Notes: a model not told the origin generated them from the sequence alone. A stretch of DNA of 64,000 bases from CAYPAV01 sp964408805 (GCA_964408805.1 CAYPAV010000008.1:62001-126000), one strand, 5' to 3'. Shown: positions 51,963 to 61,947, counted from the stretch's first letter. A program made the numbers and translations.

Positions 51963-52040
51963 GGGCGATTAGCTCAGTTGGCTTAGAGCGTCCGGTTTAC
52001 ACCCGGAAGGTCGGCGGTTCGAGCCCGTCATCGCCCACCA
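51963..52040 (+). tRNA. tRNA-Val (TAC)
   Basis: 78 bases; acceptor stem GGGCGAT/ATCGCCC, anticodon TAC in the loop TTTACAC closed by TCCGG/CCGGA, T-arm with GGTTCGAGCC, and encoded CCA. Confidence 0.97.
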
Positions 52041-52261
52041 ATCGAAGGAACCGTCTATATTCGGTTTCGAGCCGGCCATGTGTCGGCAAACGCCAAAATC
52101 GCAATTCATCCGAGCATATTAGCCATGACGAGAATCGATCGTCGGGTTGGGAACTTTATTTTTAAAATTTTCGAAATCCCGCCTCCATGCAAGGTTTCGG
52201 CAAGGTTCCGAAGCGTAATTTCGGGACAATGATTGCGCCTGCAAATTGAGGATCAGTGAGA

Positions 52262-53218
52262 ATGGGTAAACGAGGTGTTTTTCGCGGACTGAAAACCGCT
52301 TTCCGCAACGAGGAAAAGCAGGAAGAAACGCATGACGACATCCTCCGAGAATTGAAGGCCGAGGTCGAGGCAATCAAGGAAATGGATTTCGAGGCCGTCA
52401 ATGCCGAGGATGTTCTCAGCGAGGGATGGGGCCGGACAGGCGATATGGTCTACATCATCAACCTTCGCCCAATGTATCAATTGATTGGTGGGAAGCAGGG
52501 GCGGCTCGCCGAAAGCCTTCGAGAAACCTGCATTACGGAATTCAAGGAATCGGTGGAAACGAAGGCTGGGCGTTCCAGTTTCGAGCAAGACAGCTTTTTT
52601 ATGCGGTTCCATGATCGTTCGACGAACGAGGGGCTGCGGCTTTCGGTGGAAATCGTCAACAAGATCGGCAATCGCACCTTTGGCGACCGCTTCCGAACAA
52701 TGGAAGTGCCGAATTTTCTCGTGACGGCCGATGCGGGCGATATCGTGGACGGGGATGGTGAGTTGGATTTAGTTCGGGCCAGGGATGTTATCGACGAAGG
52801 CGGCATTCCAGTCATGGGTCTGGAAGAACCGACGGACGGATCGCCAGCATGGCTGAGCCTTCATTGGCAGCGGGTAAAACGTCAGGTCGAAACCCTTAAG
52901 AGGTCAAAGAGTGAGAATCCCGTGAAAGAGGCTTCCGAATGGGCGGAGCAGGAGCGGGCGCCAAGGAAAAAAGATATTTCCTGGGAGGTCGGTGCCGCCC
53001 CGAAAGGGAAGACGGCGACGCGCCCCAACGAGGTCATAGGCGGAGGTGCTCCAAGGCGCGCAGAAGCGACTTGGGGAGAGAACGGCGAAGATCAGAAAGA
53101 GTTGGAGAAAATGGCGCGGGAATTCATCCAGCGAGGCGGAGACCGCCGAATACGGAAGCGGGCCATCAAGGGTACGGATCGGCGATTGACATTCGATCGT
53201 CGAGGTCGCGGTTATTAA
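52262..53218 (+). CDS. hypothetical protein inserted between two tRNA genes
   Basis: About 318 residues from the ATG at 52262 (MGKRGVFRGLKTAF); a GTG at 52256 is possible. Soluble and charged. Residues 20-50 look like a coiled coil (DDILRELKAEVEAIKEMDF). The middle has an alpha/beta section (MVYIINLRPMYQLIGGKQG, then FFMRFHDRSTNEGLRLSVEIVNKIG) reminiscent of a degenerate nucleotidyl-cyclase-like fold, but without a GGDEF motif. The last 100 residues are disordered and basic (RRIRKRAIKGTDRRLTFDRR). No family recognised. The DNA seems less GC-rich than the nuo genes. Confidence 0.65.
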   Translation: MGKRGVFRGLKTAFRNEEKQEETHDDILRELKAEVEAIKEMDFEAVNAEDVLSEGWGRTGDMVYIINLRPMYQLIGGKQGRLAESLRETCITEFKESVETKAGRSSFEQDSFFMRFHDRSTNEGLRLSVEIVNKIGNRTFGDRFRTMEVPNFLVTADAGDIVDGDGELDLVRARDVIDEGGIPVMGLEEPTDGSPAWLSLHWQRVKRQVETLKRSKSENPVKEASEWAEQERAPRKKDISWEVGAAPKGKTATRPNEVIGGGAPRRAEATWGENGEDQKELEKMAREFIQRGGDRRIRKRAIKGTDRRLTFDRRGRGY

Positions 53219-53306
53219 TGAACCGGTGACGTCGGATCCCGGGGAAGGAAAACCACTCTAATCATCATGTTACCGCGCGTTTCGCGGCGTCGATCGGGGT
53301 CATTGC

Positions 53307-53335
53307 TTGACACCTAGCAAGGGGTGCATTACATC
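53307..53335 (+). promoter_or_regulatory. sigma-70-type promoter of tRNA-Asp
   Basis: Consensus TTGACA at 53307-53312, 17 bases, then TACATC at 53330-53335, 21 bases before the tRNA. Confidence 0.6.
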
Positions 53336-53356
53336 GCTCGCTCTAGCCTGCTCAAA

Positions 53357-53434
<78 letters not shown>

Positions 53435-53493
53435 CTACCCACTGGAATTCGTCGCGCGTTAACCTTCTCATTTTATGAGAGGCACTTAACGCT

Positions 53494-53521
53494 TTGATTC
53501 AAGGTATATAAAATTTATATT
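53494..53521 (+). promoter_or_regulatory. candidate promoter of the nuo operon
   Basis: TTGATT at 53494-53499, 16 bases, TATATT at 53516-53521, in a locally AT-rich patch 100 bases before nuoA. A small hairpin at 53463-53482 (CTCAT-TTT-ATGAG core) separates it from tRNA-Asp. Confidence 0.45.
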
Positions 53522-53620
53522 GAGTGTTGCAGAGCGGCGCGTATGATCGCGCCGCGTTCTATGTGGCGGTCCCGATTCCAACATCTAGCTGGAATTCAGC
53601 GGGGCGCGAATGGGTGGGTG

Positions 53621-53986
53621 ATGGAAGATCTTTTGCGTGAATACCTTCCGATCTTGATCTTCATCGGAATTGCAATCGCTATCGCCTGCGCCATGCTGGT
53701 CGCCAGCTACGTCGTTGCCCATCAAAAGCCGGATTCGGAAAAGCTTTCGCCGTATGAATGTGGTTTTGAGCCATTCGACGCGGCGCGATCCCAATTTGAC
53801 GTGCGTTTTTATCTGGTCGCCATCCTATTCATTATTTTCGATTTGGAGGTCGCGTTTCTTTTCCCGTGGGCCGTGGCATTCGGTGATATCGGAGTTTTCG
53901 GTTTTTGGTCGATGTTTATCTTCCTGGCGATTCTCACCATCGGTTTCATCTACGAATGGCGAAAGGGAGCCTTGGAATGGGAATAA
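53621..53986 (+). CDS. nuoA: NADH-quinone oxidoreductase subunit A
   Basis: Membrane subunit of respiratory complex I. 121 residues with three transmembrane helices (LPILIFIGIAIAIACAMLVAS; FYLVAILFIIFDLEVAFLF; FWSMFIFLAILTIGFIY) and the conserved loop SPYECGFEP. The ATG at 53621 (MEDLLREYLP) is the family start; the frame is open from 53543. Overlaps nuoB by ten bases. Confidence 0.97.
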   Translation: MEDLLREYLPILIFIGIAIAIACAMLVASYVVAHQKPDSEKLSPYECGFEPFDAARSQFDVRFYLVAILFIIFDLEVAFLFPWAVAFGDIGVFGFWSMFIFLAILTIGFIYEWRKGALEWE

Positions 53987-54519
53987 GCGCCGCGCCGGAT
54001 AACCCGCTGCCGCCGGGACCTGGTCAGGCGGCCATCCTCAAGTCGGTGACCGACGAGTTGGCGGATAAGGGGTTCGTCATCGCCCAGGCCGATAAGTTGG
54101 TCAATTGGGCGAGGACGGGATCGCTATGGCCGATGACCTTCGGCCTCGCCTGCTGCGCGGTCGAAATGATTCATGCCTATATGCCGAGATACGACCTCGA
54201 TCGGTTCGGTGTCGTTGTTCGAGCGAGCCCGCGGCAGTCCGACGTTATGATCGTTGCCGGGACGCTGACCAACAAGATGGCGCCCGCACTTCGCAAGGTT
54301 TACGACCAAATGGCCGAGCCGAGATGGGTGATCTCGATGGGCTCCTGCGCCAATGGCGGCGGTTACTATCATTATTCCTATTCGGTCGTTCGGGGTTGCG
54401 ACAGGGTCGTGCCGGTCGACATATATGTGCCCGGCTGTCCGCCGACCGCGGAAGCCCTGGTCTACGGCATTCTGCAGCTGCAGAAGAAGATTCGCCGGAC
54501 CGGAACTATCGCGCGCTGA
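53977..54519 (+). CDS. nuoB: NADH-quinone oxidoreductase subunit B
   Basis: Carries iron-sulfur cluster N2, the last before quinone. 180 residues; the four cluster cysteines are in GLACCAVEM, SMGSCANGGG and PGCPPTAEAL. Start at the ATG at 53977 (MGISAAPDNP), inside the end of nuoA. Confidence 0.98.
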   Translation: MGISAAPDNPLPPGPGQAAILKSVTDELADKGFVIAQADKLVNWARTGSLWPMTFGLACCAVEMIHAYMPRYDLDRFGVVVRASPRQSDVMIVAGTLTNKMAPALRKVYDQMAEPRWVISMGSCANGGGYYHYSYSVVRGCDRVVPVDIYVPGCPPTAEALVYGILQLQKKIRRTGTIAR

Positions 54520-54531
54520 TACGGGGATTTC

Positions 54532-55155
54532 ATGGACGCAACGACCCAGGCGCTCGACGAACTCGGTGGTTATCTCGCCGGCCAACTCTCCAATGACGTG
54601 ATCCGGCAGTGGGTGGCAAATCGCGAACTCAACGTCGAAGCGCGCGCGAGCGGCATAGATCGGGTGATGCGTTTCCTCCGGACGGATTCGAATTGTCTTT
54701 TCGAGGTGCTCATCGACATCTGCGGCGTCGACTATCCCGATCGGGACCCGCGTTTCGAAGTGGTCTATAACTTGTTGTCTCTAAAGCACAATCAGAGAAT
54801 TCGCGTAAAGACGCCGACCGACGAGGCGACGCCCGTTCCGTCGATCTCGCGGGTCTACCCGGCGGCGACCTGGTTCGAGCGCGAATGCTGGGACATGTAT
54901 GGCGTCTTCTTTTCCGACCATCCGGACCTCCGGCGTCTTCTGACGGATTACGGGTTCGACGGCCATCCCTTCCGGAAGGACTTTCCGCTGACGGGTCATG
55001 TCGAGGTGCGCTACGACGACGAACAGCGGCGGGTCGTCTACGAGCCGGTGAAATTGACCCAGGCATTCAGGTCTTTCGATTTTCTCAGCCCGTGGGAGGG
55101 CATGACACCGAGCTTGCCCGGCGACGAGAAGGCAAGTACGGAGGACGAAGCCTGA
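54532..55155 (+). CDS. nuoC: NADH-quinone oxidoreductase subunit C
   Basis: Peripheral-arm subunit that joins the quinone-binding module. 207 residues; the signature WFERECWDMYGVFFSDHPDLRR and GFDGHPFRKDFPLTGHVEVRYD is clear. Separate from nuoD, sharing one base with its start codon (TGATG). Confidence 0.98.
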   Translation: MDATTQALDELGGYLAGQLSNDVIRQWVANRELNVEARASGIDRVMRFLRTDSNCLFEVLIDICGVDYPDRDPRFEVVYNLLSLKHNQRIRVKTPTDEATPVPSISRVYPAATWFERECWDMYGVFFSDHPDLRRLLTDYGFDGHPFRKDFPLTGHVEVRYDDEQRRVVYEPVKLTQAFRSFDFLSPWEGMTPSLPGDEKASTEDEA

Positions 55156-56342
55156 TGGCGACGATGACGGACTCCGAAATAAAGACCATGACCATCAATT
55201 TCGGGCCGCAGCATCCGGCGGCTCACGGCGTTCTGCGCATGGTCATGGAAATGGACGGCGAGGTGATCGAGCGGATCGACTCGCATATCGGCCTTCTTCA
55301 TCGCGGCACCGAAAAGCTGATCGAACACAAGACCTATATGCAGGCGATTCCGTATTTCGATCGTTTGGATTACGTCTCGCCGATGTGCCAGGAGCACGCC
55401 TTCGTACTCGCGGCCGAGAAGCTACTGGGGATCGAGGCGCCACGGCGCGGTCAGTTCATCCGCGTTCTCTTCGACGAGATTTCCCGAATCTTGAACCATC
55501 TCTTGAACGTGCCGGCCTTCGCGATGGATGTCGGTGCGATGACGCCGATGCTCTGGGCATTCGAACAGCGCGAACTCCTGATGGAATTCTACGAGCGGGT
55601 CAGCGGCGCGCGTCTGCACGCGGCCTATTATCGCGTCGGCGGCGTGCATCAGGACATGCCGGCCGGCCTCGCCGAGGACATCATGGCCTGGACCGAGCAA
55701 TTTCCGAAATTCGTCGATGATGTCGAGACCCTGCTGACGGAAAATCGGATCTTCAAGCAGCGTTCCGTCGATATCGGGATCGTTTCGGCGGAGGACGCGA
55801 TGGCCTGGGGTTTCAGCGGGCCGATGCTGCGAGGCTCCGGTGTACCGTGGGATTTGCGGAAGTCGCAGCCTTACGATGTGTATGCGGAGATGGATTTCGA
55901 CATACCAATCGGCAAGAACGGCGATTGCTATGACCGCTACCTGGTGCGTATCGAGGAATTGCGCCAAAGCCTGCGCATCATGCGCCAATGTATCGAAAAC
56001 CTGCCCGATGGCCCTGTTCTATCTCCCGAAAGCAAGGTCGCGCCGCCCAATCGGGGCGAGATGAAGCAATCGATGGAAGCGCTGATCCATCACTTCAAGC
56101 TTTATACCGAAGGCGTTCACGTCCCGGCCGGAGAGACCTATACCGCGATCGAGGCGCCGAAGGGGGAGTTCGGCGTCTATCTCGTCGCCGACGGAACCAA
56201 CAAACCATATCGCTGTAAGATCCGCGCACCGGGTTTCGCGCATCTGCAGGCAATGGAGTTTCTGTGCAAGGGACATATGCTGGCCGATTCGGCTGCGATT
56301 CTGGGAGCCATGGACATCGTCTTCGGCGAAGTCGATCGGTGA
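55155..56342 (+). CDS. nuoD: NADH-quinone oxidoreductase subunit D
   Basis: 49-kDa subunit that forms the quinone pocket with NuoB. 395 residues from the ATG at 55155 (MATMTDSEIK). Key parts are FGPQHPAAHGVLR, HIGLLHRGTEKL, DYVSPMCQEHAFVLA and the end DIVFGEVDR. Confidence 0.98.
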   Translation: MATMTDSEIKTMTINFGPQHPAAHGVLRMVMEMDGEVIERIDSHIGLLHRGTEKLIEHKTYMQAIPYFDRLDYVSPMCQEHAFVLAAEKLLGIEAPRRGQFIRVLFDEISRILNHLLNVPAFAMDVGAMTPMLWAFEQRELLMEFYERVSGARLHAAYYRVGGVHQDMPAGLAEDIMAWTEQFPKFVDDVETLLTENRIFKQRSVDIGIVSAEDAMAWGFSGPMLRGSGVPWDLRKSQPYDVYAEMDFDIPIGKNGDCYDRYLVRIEELRQSLRIMRQCIENLPDGPVLSPESKVAPPNRGEMKQSMEALIHHFKLYTEGVHVPAGETYTAIEAPKGEFGVYLVADGTNKPYRCKIRAPGFAHLQAMEFLCKGHMLADSAAILGAMDIVFGEVDR

Positions 56343-56358
56343 GATGGGCGAGGATGAC

Positions 56359-56952
56359 ATGAGCGAGACCTTCGAATTCACGCCCGAAAACCTGACCGCG
56401 GCCAAGGCCGCGATGGCCAAGTACCCCGATGGCCGGCAGCAAAGCGCCGTCCTGACGCTTCTCGATCTCGCACAGCGCCAGAACGAGGATGGCCATTATG
56501 TGACCGGCGCGGCGGTGAACAAGATTTCGGAAATTCTGGAGATGCCGCGAATTCGCGTGATGGAGGTGGCGACCTTTTTTACGATGATCAATCTGAAGCC
56601 GGTGGGCAGGAATTTTCTGCAGTGTTGCACGACGACGCCTTGTTGGCTTCGCGGTTCGGCGGATGTGGTCGATGCGATCAAGTCCCATCTCGGGATCGAT
56701 GACGGCCAGACGACCGAGGACGGCCTCTTCACGATGTTGGAGGTGGAATGCCTGGGGGCCTGCGTCAACGCGCCCGTCGTCCAAATCAATGACGATTATT
56801 ATGAGGACCTGGATGCGGCCGGCATCGTCAAGATTCTCGATGCGTTGAAGCGCGGCGAAAAGCCAGCCGCCGGATCGCAGATAGGACGGCAAAGATCGGC
56901 GCCCATCGGCGGCCCGATTACCTTGACCGACCTGGAGTTCGGAGGAGACTGA
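56359..56952 (+). CDS. nuoE: NADH-quinone oxidoreductase subunit E
   Basis: 24-kDa subunit with a 2Fe-2S cluster (N1a). 197 residues from the ATG at 56359 (MSETFEFTPEN, after GAGGA); an ATG at 56344 is also in frame. Cluster cysteines: CCTTTPCWLRG and VECLGACVNAP. Confidence 0.96.
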   Translation: MSETFEFTPENLTAAKAAMAKYPDGRQQSAVLTLLDLAQRQNEDGHYVTGAAVNKISEILEMPRIRVMEVATFFTMINLKPVGRNFLQCCTTTPCWLRGSADVVDAIKSHLGIDDGQTTEDGLFTMLEVECLGACVNAPVVQINDDYYEDLDAAGIVKILDALKRGEKPAAGSQIGRQRSAPIGGPITLTDLEFGGD

Positions 56953-56956
56953 CCGC

Positions 56957-58246
56957 ATGCTTCAGGACAAGGATCGCATCTTCACAAACCTCTACGGCTT
57001 GCATGACTGGCGTCTCGCGGGAGCGCGGCGGCGCGGCGACTGGGACAACACGAAAGCGGTTCTGGAAAAGGGCCGCGACGGTCTGGTCGAGGAAGTAAAG
57101 GCGTCGGGTCTTCGCGGGCGCGGTGGCGCAGGTTTCCCGTGCGGCCTCAAATGGTCCTTCATGCCGAAGGAATCGGACGGCCGGCCCGCCTATCTCGTCG
57201 TCAACGCGGATGAGAGCGAGCCCGGGACCTGCAAGGACCGCGAGATCATGCGGAACGATCCGCACAAATTACTCGAAGGGTGCCTGATCGCGGGCTTCGC
57301 GATGGGGGCCGAGGCCGCCTATATTTATATTCGGGGCGAATTCGTCAATGAGGCGGTGGTCTTGAACGCCGCCATCGAGGAAGCCTATGACGCGGGTCTT
57401 ATCGGCCGGAACGCCTGTGGGTCGGGCTATGATTTCGATATTTACGTCCATCGCGGTGCCGGCGCCTATATCTGCGGCGAGGAAACGGCGCTTCTTGAAA
57501 GCCTTGAAGGGAAGAAGGGGCAGCCACGCCTGAAACCGCCGTTTCCGGCGGCGGCGGGTGTCTGGGGATGTCCGACGACGGTGAACAACGTCGAGACGAT
57601 CGCGGTGGTGCCGGCCATTGTTCGCCGCGGGGCCAGCTGGTTTACCGGGTTCGGGCGGGAGAACAATCACGGGACGAAGCTGTTCAGCATCTCGGGCCAC
57701 GTCGAGACGCCGTGCAATGTCGAGGAATCGATGTCGATCCCGCTTCGAGAACTGATCGAAAAGTATGCCGGCGGGGTGCGCGGCGGCTGGGATAATTTAA
57801 AGGCCGTGATCCCGGGCGGCAGTTCGATGCCGTTGGTACCAAAATCGGTCTGCGACGACCTGATTATGGATTTCGATGCGTTGGTCGAGGCGAAGTCGAG
57901 CCTCGGGACCGCCGCCATCATCGTGATGGACCAGTCGACGGACATCGTGCAGGCGATCGCCAGGATCGCTTATTTCTACAAGCATGAAAGCTGTGGTCAG
58001 TGCACACCCTGCCGCGAAGGCAGCGGCTGGATGTGGCGAATCCTCCAGCGCATGGTTTCGGGCGAGGCCGAAATTGAGGAAATCGACATGCTGTGGGACG
58101 TGACCAAGCAGATCGAGGGTCACACGATCTGCGCCTTCGGCGATGCCGCGGCATGGCCGGTCCAGGGTCTGTTACGCCATTTCCGTGACGAGATCGAGCA
58201 GCGAATATTGACGCGCAAGGGCGTCGGCGCGCAGGCGGCGGAGTAG
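56957..58246 (+). CDS. nuoF: NADH-quinone oxidoreductase subunit F
   Basis: 51-kDa subunit that binds NADH and FMN and cluster N3. 429 residues; nucleotide loops GRGGAGFPCGLKWSF and ICGEETALLESLEG, and cluster cysteines in ESCGQCTPCREG plus a later HTICAFGDAAAW. Confidence 0.98.
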   Translation: MLQDKDRIFTNLYGLHDWRLAGARRRGDWDNTKAVLEKGRDGLVEEVKASGLRGRGGAGFPCGLKWSFMPKESDGRPAYLVVNADESEPGTCKDREIMRNDPHKLLEGCLIAGFAMGAEAAYIYIRGEFVNEAVVLNAAIEEAYDAGLIGRNACGSGYDFDIYVHRGAGAYICGEETALLESLEGKKGQPRLKPPFPAAAGVWGCPTTVNNVETIAVVPAIVRRGASWFTGFGRENNHGTKLFSISGHVETPCNVEESMSIPLRELIEKYAGGVRGGWDNLKAVIPGGSSMPLVPKSVCDDLIMDFDALVEAKSSLGTAAIIVMDQSTDIVQAIARIAYFYKHESCGQCTPCREGSGWMWRILQRMVSGEAEIEEIDMLWDVTKQIEGHTICAFGDAAAWPVQGLLRHFRDEIEQRILTRKGVGAQAAE

Positions 58247-58255
58247 GAGCGAGCG

Positions 58256-60310
58256 ATGCCGAAATTGACGATCGACGGAATAGAGGTCGAGGTCCCGCCG
58301 GGCTCCTCGGTGCTGCAAGCCTGCGAGGCCGCCGGCAAGGAAGTACCTCGGTTCTGCTATCATGATCGTCTGTCCGTTGCCGGAAACTGTCGCATGTGCA
58401 TGGTCGAGGTGAAGCCGGGACCGCCGAAACCGGCGGCGAGCTGCGCAATGCCCGCGGGCGACGGCATGGAAATCTTCACCGATTCCGAAATGGCGCGGAA
58501 AGCCCGTCAGGGCGCGATGGAATTTCTGCTGATCAACCATCCGCTGGACTGTCCGATCTGCGATCAGGGTGGCGAATGCGACCTGCAGGATCAGTCGATG
58601 GCTTATGGCGTGGCGGGCAGCCGCTATTCGGAAAACAAGCGCGCCGTCGACGAGAAATACATGGGTCCCCTGATCAAGACGATCATGACCCGATGCATCC
58701 ATTGTACGCGCTGCGTTCGTTTCTCGACGGAAATCGCGGGCGTCTCTGATATGGGGTTGATCAATCGCGGCGAGAACGCGGAAATCACGACCCTGGAGGA
58801 GGCGGTTTCCTCCGAACTTTCGGGGAATGTGATTGATCTGTGCCCGGTCGGTGCCTTGACCTCGAAGCCCTATGCGTTCGTCGCGCGACCGTGGGAACTG
58901 ACAAAAACGGAATCCGTCGATGTGATGGACGCAGTCGGCTCGAACATTCGCGTCGATGCGCGCGGCAACGAAGTGCTCCGCGTCCTGCCCCGGCTGCATG
59001 AAGACATCAACGAAGAATGGATTTCCGACAAAACCCGATACGCGTGCGATGGCCTGAGCCGGCAGCGCCTCGATCGTCCCTATCTGCGAAATACCGAAGG
59101 CCGACTAGAGGAAACAAGCTGGGAGACGGCTCTGACGACGGCTGCGGAGAAACTGAAGGCCGCGGGTGGCAAGGCGGCGGCGATTGCCGGCGATCAGGCG
59201 TGCGTCGAGTCGATGTATGCGCTCAAGGGATTGATGGCCGGGCTCGGCTCGCCGCATCTCGACTGCCGTCAGGATGGGGCCGCGCTCGATGCCTCAGCGC
59301 CCACCTCGTATCGTTTCAATACCACGATCGCCGGAATCGAATTGGCGGATGCCTGCCTCATCGTCGGGTCCGATCCAAGATGGGAGGCGCCGCTCGTCAA
59401 TGCACGTCTTCGCAAGCGCTACCTGATGGATGGCTTCAAGGTCGGGTTGGTCGGCGCTCGGCGAGAACTCACCTATGATTATCAGTATCTTGGCGCCGGC
59501 GGCGATACCCTGCGCCAGCTTGCCGACGGAACCCATCCTTTCGCGGCGGACCTGCGCGCGGCCGAACGGCCGATGCTCATCCTTGGTATGGGGGCCCTAT
59601 CGCGCCCCGATGGCGCTGCGATCCTTGCCGCTTGCCGGAAAATCGCGGACGACACCGGTATGATCATCGATGGTTGGAACGGCTTCAATGTCCTGCATAT
59701 GGCGGCGGCCCGGGTCGGCGGACTGATGCTCGATTTCGTGCCGGGCCCCGGCGGTCGCGATGTTGCGGGAATTCTCGACGGCGGCGACGACATCTCCGTC
59801 GTGTATCTCCTGGGGGCCGATGAAATTGATATGTCGGCGCTCAAGGACAGCTTTGTCATCTATCAAGGCCATCACGGCGATGCCGGGGCGCATCGCGCCG
59901 ATCTAATTCTTCCGGGCGCTGCTTATACCGAAAAGAACGCGCTTCACGCGAATACCGAGGGGCGGGTCCAGGCGGTCGAGCGCGCGGTGTTCCCGCCCGG
60001 TGACGCGCGCGAGGATTGGGCGATCCTGCGGGCGCTATCGGGTGCGATGGGGGCGGCGCTTCCGTATGATTCCCAAGGCGCGCTTCGCGCGGCGCTCCGA
60101 GATGAATATCCCGCCTTCCTCGCCATCGATACGATCGAGCCTTCGTCTTGGGAGGCATTCGGTGCGACCGGTGAAATCGATTCCGAGGCTTTTGCGCCCG
60201 CGATCGAGAACTTCTATATGACGGACCCGATCAGCCGGGCCTCCGAGACCATGGCGAAATGCGCGGACGAAATCCTCGGCGACGGGGAGGCGACAGGTAC
60301 CGATGGCTGA
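58256..60310 (+). CDS. nuoG: NADH-quinone oxidoreductase subunit G
   Basis: 75-kDa subunit with a chain of iron-sulfur clusters. 684 residues. The N-terminal ferredoxin-like part has RFCYHDRLSVAGNCRMC; HPLDCPICDQGGECDLQD and MTRCIHCTRC follow; and NVIDLCPVGALTSKPY closes the cluster region. The rest is a molybdopterin-oxidoreductase-like fold without cofactor. Overlaps nuoH by eight bases. Confidence 0.97.
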   Translation: MPKLTIDGIEVEVPPGSSVLQACEAAGKEVPRFCYHDRLSVAGNCRMCMVEVKPGPPKPAASCAMPAGDGMEIFTDSEMARKARQGAMEFLLINHPLDCPICDQGGECDLQDQSMAYGVAGSRYSENKRAVDEKYMGPLIKTIMTRCIHCTRCVRFSTEIAGVSDMGLINRGENAEITTLEEAVSSELSGNVIDLCPVGALTSKPYAFVARPWELTKTESVDVMDAVGSNIRVDARGNEVLRVLPRLHEDINEEWISDKTRYACDGLSRQRLDRPYLRNTEGRLEETSWETALTTAAEKLKAAGGKAAAIAGDQACVESMYALKGLMAGLGSPHLDCRQDGAALDASAPTSYRFNTTIAGIELADACLIVGSDPRWEAPLVNARLRKRYLMDGFKVGLVGARRELTYDYQYLGAGGDTLRQLADGTHPFAADLRAAERPMLILGMGALSRPDGAAILAACRKIADDTGMIIDGWNGFNVLHMAAARVGGLMLDFVPGPGGRDVAGILDGGDDISVVYLLGADEIDMSALKDSFVIYQGHHGDAGAHRADLILPGAAYTEKNALHANTEGRVQAVERAVFPPGDAREDWAILRALSGAMGAALPYDSQGALRAALRDEYPAFLAIDTIEPSSWEAFGATGEIDSEAFAPAIENFYMTDPISRASETMAKCADEILGDGEATGTDG

Positions 60311-61349
60311 ATTCTGGGAAGGCTATCTCTGGCCGACGATTTGGATCGTCATCGGCATCGTCGTGATCGTAACGCCCGTGCTGCTCAGTGTTGCGTATTT
60401 GACCTTCTGGGAACGAAAAATCATTGGTTGGATGCAGTATCGCAAGGGCCCGAATGTCGTCGGCCCCTTTGGATTGCTGCAACCGATCGCCGATGGCGCG
60501 AAGCTGTTTCTGAAGGAAACCATCGTACCGTCCGTCGCCAATCGGGTGGTCTTCGTTCTGGCCCCGATGATCACCTTCATCCTCAGTCTGGTCGCCTGGG
60601 CGGTCATCCCCTTCGGCTCGTTCATGGGGCTGGAGCTGGTGCTGGCGGACATCAATGTCGGTGTTCTTTATCTCTTCGCGATTTCTTCGCTTGGCGTTTA
60701 CGGCATCATCATGGCCGGCTGGGCGTCAAATTCGAAATACGCGTTCCTTGGGGCGTTGCGCTCGGCGGCGCAGATGGTCTCCTACGAGGTGTCGATCGGT
60801 TTCGTGATCATTACCGTTCTGCTCGCGGTCGGCTCGCTTAATCTCTCCAAGATCGTGATGGCGCAGGCGGGCGGTTTTTGGCAGTGGCATTTCTTCGGGC
60901 CCTTGCTGCCGATGTTCGTCGTCTTTTTCATCTCGGCCCTTGCCGAAACGAACCGTTCGCCATTCGATCTTCCGGAAGCCGAGGCGGAACTGGTCTCCGG
61001 CTACAACGTCGAGTATTCGGCCATGACTTTCGCGATGTTCTTCCTCGGAGAATACGCGAACATGATTCTGATGTGCGGCATGACCTCGGTTCTGTTCCTC
61101 GGCGGCTGGCTGCCGCCTTTCGAGGTGGAACCCTTTACTTGGATTCCCGGGTTCGTCTGGTTCGCCTTGAAGATCGCGGCTTGTCTCTTTGTCTTCCTGT
61201 GGGTTCGCGCGACCTTCCCGCGCTATCGTTACGACCAATTGATGCGGCTTGGATGGAAGGTGTTCCTGCCGCTCTCGTTGCTTTGGGTCGTGCTGATCGC
61301 GGGCTATTTGATGGTTTTCGATTTGGTCCCGCCGGCGGGAGGTGCGTGA
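60303..61349 (+). CDS. nuoH: NADH-quinone oxidoreductase subunit H
   Basis: Membrane subunit at the entry of the quinone channel. 348 residues with about eight helices and the signatures GWMQYRKGPNVVGPFGLLQP and SALAETNRSPFDLPEAEAEL. Confidence 0.98.
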   Translation: MAEFWEGYLWPTIWIVIGIVVIVTPVLLSVAYLTFWERKIIGWMQYRKGPNVVGPFGLLQPIADGAKLFLKETIVPSVANRVVFVLAPMITFILSLVAWAVIPFGSFMGLELVLADINVGVLYLFAISSLGVYGIIMAGWASNSKYAFLGALRSAAQMVSYEVSIGFVIITVLLAVGSLNLSKIVMAQAGGFWQWHFFGPLLPMFVVFFISALAETNRSPFDLPEAEAELVSGYNVEYSAMTFAMFFLGEYANMILMCGMTSVLFLGGWLPPFEVEPFTWIPGFVWFALKIAACLFVFLWVRATFPRYRYDQLMRLGWKVFLPLSLLWVVLIAGYLMVFDLVPPAGGA

Positions 61350-61383
61350 GATGTGCTTGTCTTCGAAGGGAAGGAACTAGGCA

Positions 61384-61872
61384 ATGGCGCTTCTTGACAG
61401 AACCGCGCGTGCGTTCCTCTTGACCGAACTGGTACAGGGGATGTCGCTGACGCTGCGTGCCATGTTCAAGCCGAAACACACCATCAACTATCCGTATGAA
61501 AAGGGGCCGTTGTCGCCGCGCTTTCGCGGCGAGCATGCCTTGCGCCGTTATGCAAACGGCGAGGAGCGCTGTATCGCCTGTAAACTCTGCGAGGCGATCT
61601 GTCCGGCTCAAGCCATCACCATCGAAGCCGAACCTCGCGAGGACGGCAGCCGCCGGACGACCCGCTATGACATCGACATGACGAAGTGCATCTATTGCGG
61701 CTATTGCCAGGAGGCATGTCCCGTCGACGCGATCGTCGAGGGACCGAATTTCGAATACGCCACCGAGACCCGCGAGGAGCTCTTCTACAACAAGGAAAAA
61801 CTGCTGGATAACGGGGAACGTTGGGAGGTGGAAATCGCCGCCAACCTCACACTGGATGCACCATATCGCTGA
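61384..61872 (+). CDS. nuoI: NADH-quinone oxidoreductase subunit I
   Basis: Ferredoxin-like subunit with two 4Fe-4S clusters (N6a, N6b): CIACKLCEAICP and CIYCGYCQEACP. 162 residues, normal length. Confidence 0.98.
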   Translation: MALLDRTARAFLLTELVQGMSLTLRAMFKPKHTINYPYEKGPLSPRFRGEHALRRYANGEERCIACKLCEAICPAQAITIEAEPREDGSRRTTRYDIDMTKCIYCGYCQEACPVDAIVEGPNFEYATETREELFYNKEKLLDNGERWEVEIAANLTLDAPYR

Positions 61873-61947
61873 TATTAACGGGTGCCCCCGTCGCGCGGGC
61901 CGCACCCATGGAGAGAGGAGAGGAACGAACATGAAGAGGGGAGGCCG

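Noticed and set aside
51924..51963. Promoter directly before tRNA-Val (TTGACT at 51926)
   Set aside because: It overlaps the T run of the HU terminator and has no -10 element at proper spacing.
53463..53482. Hairpin after tRNA-Asp as a terminator
   Set aside because: The stem is short with a bulge and no T run follows.
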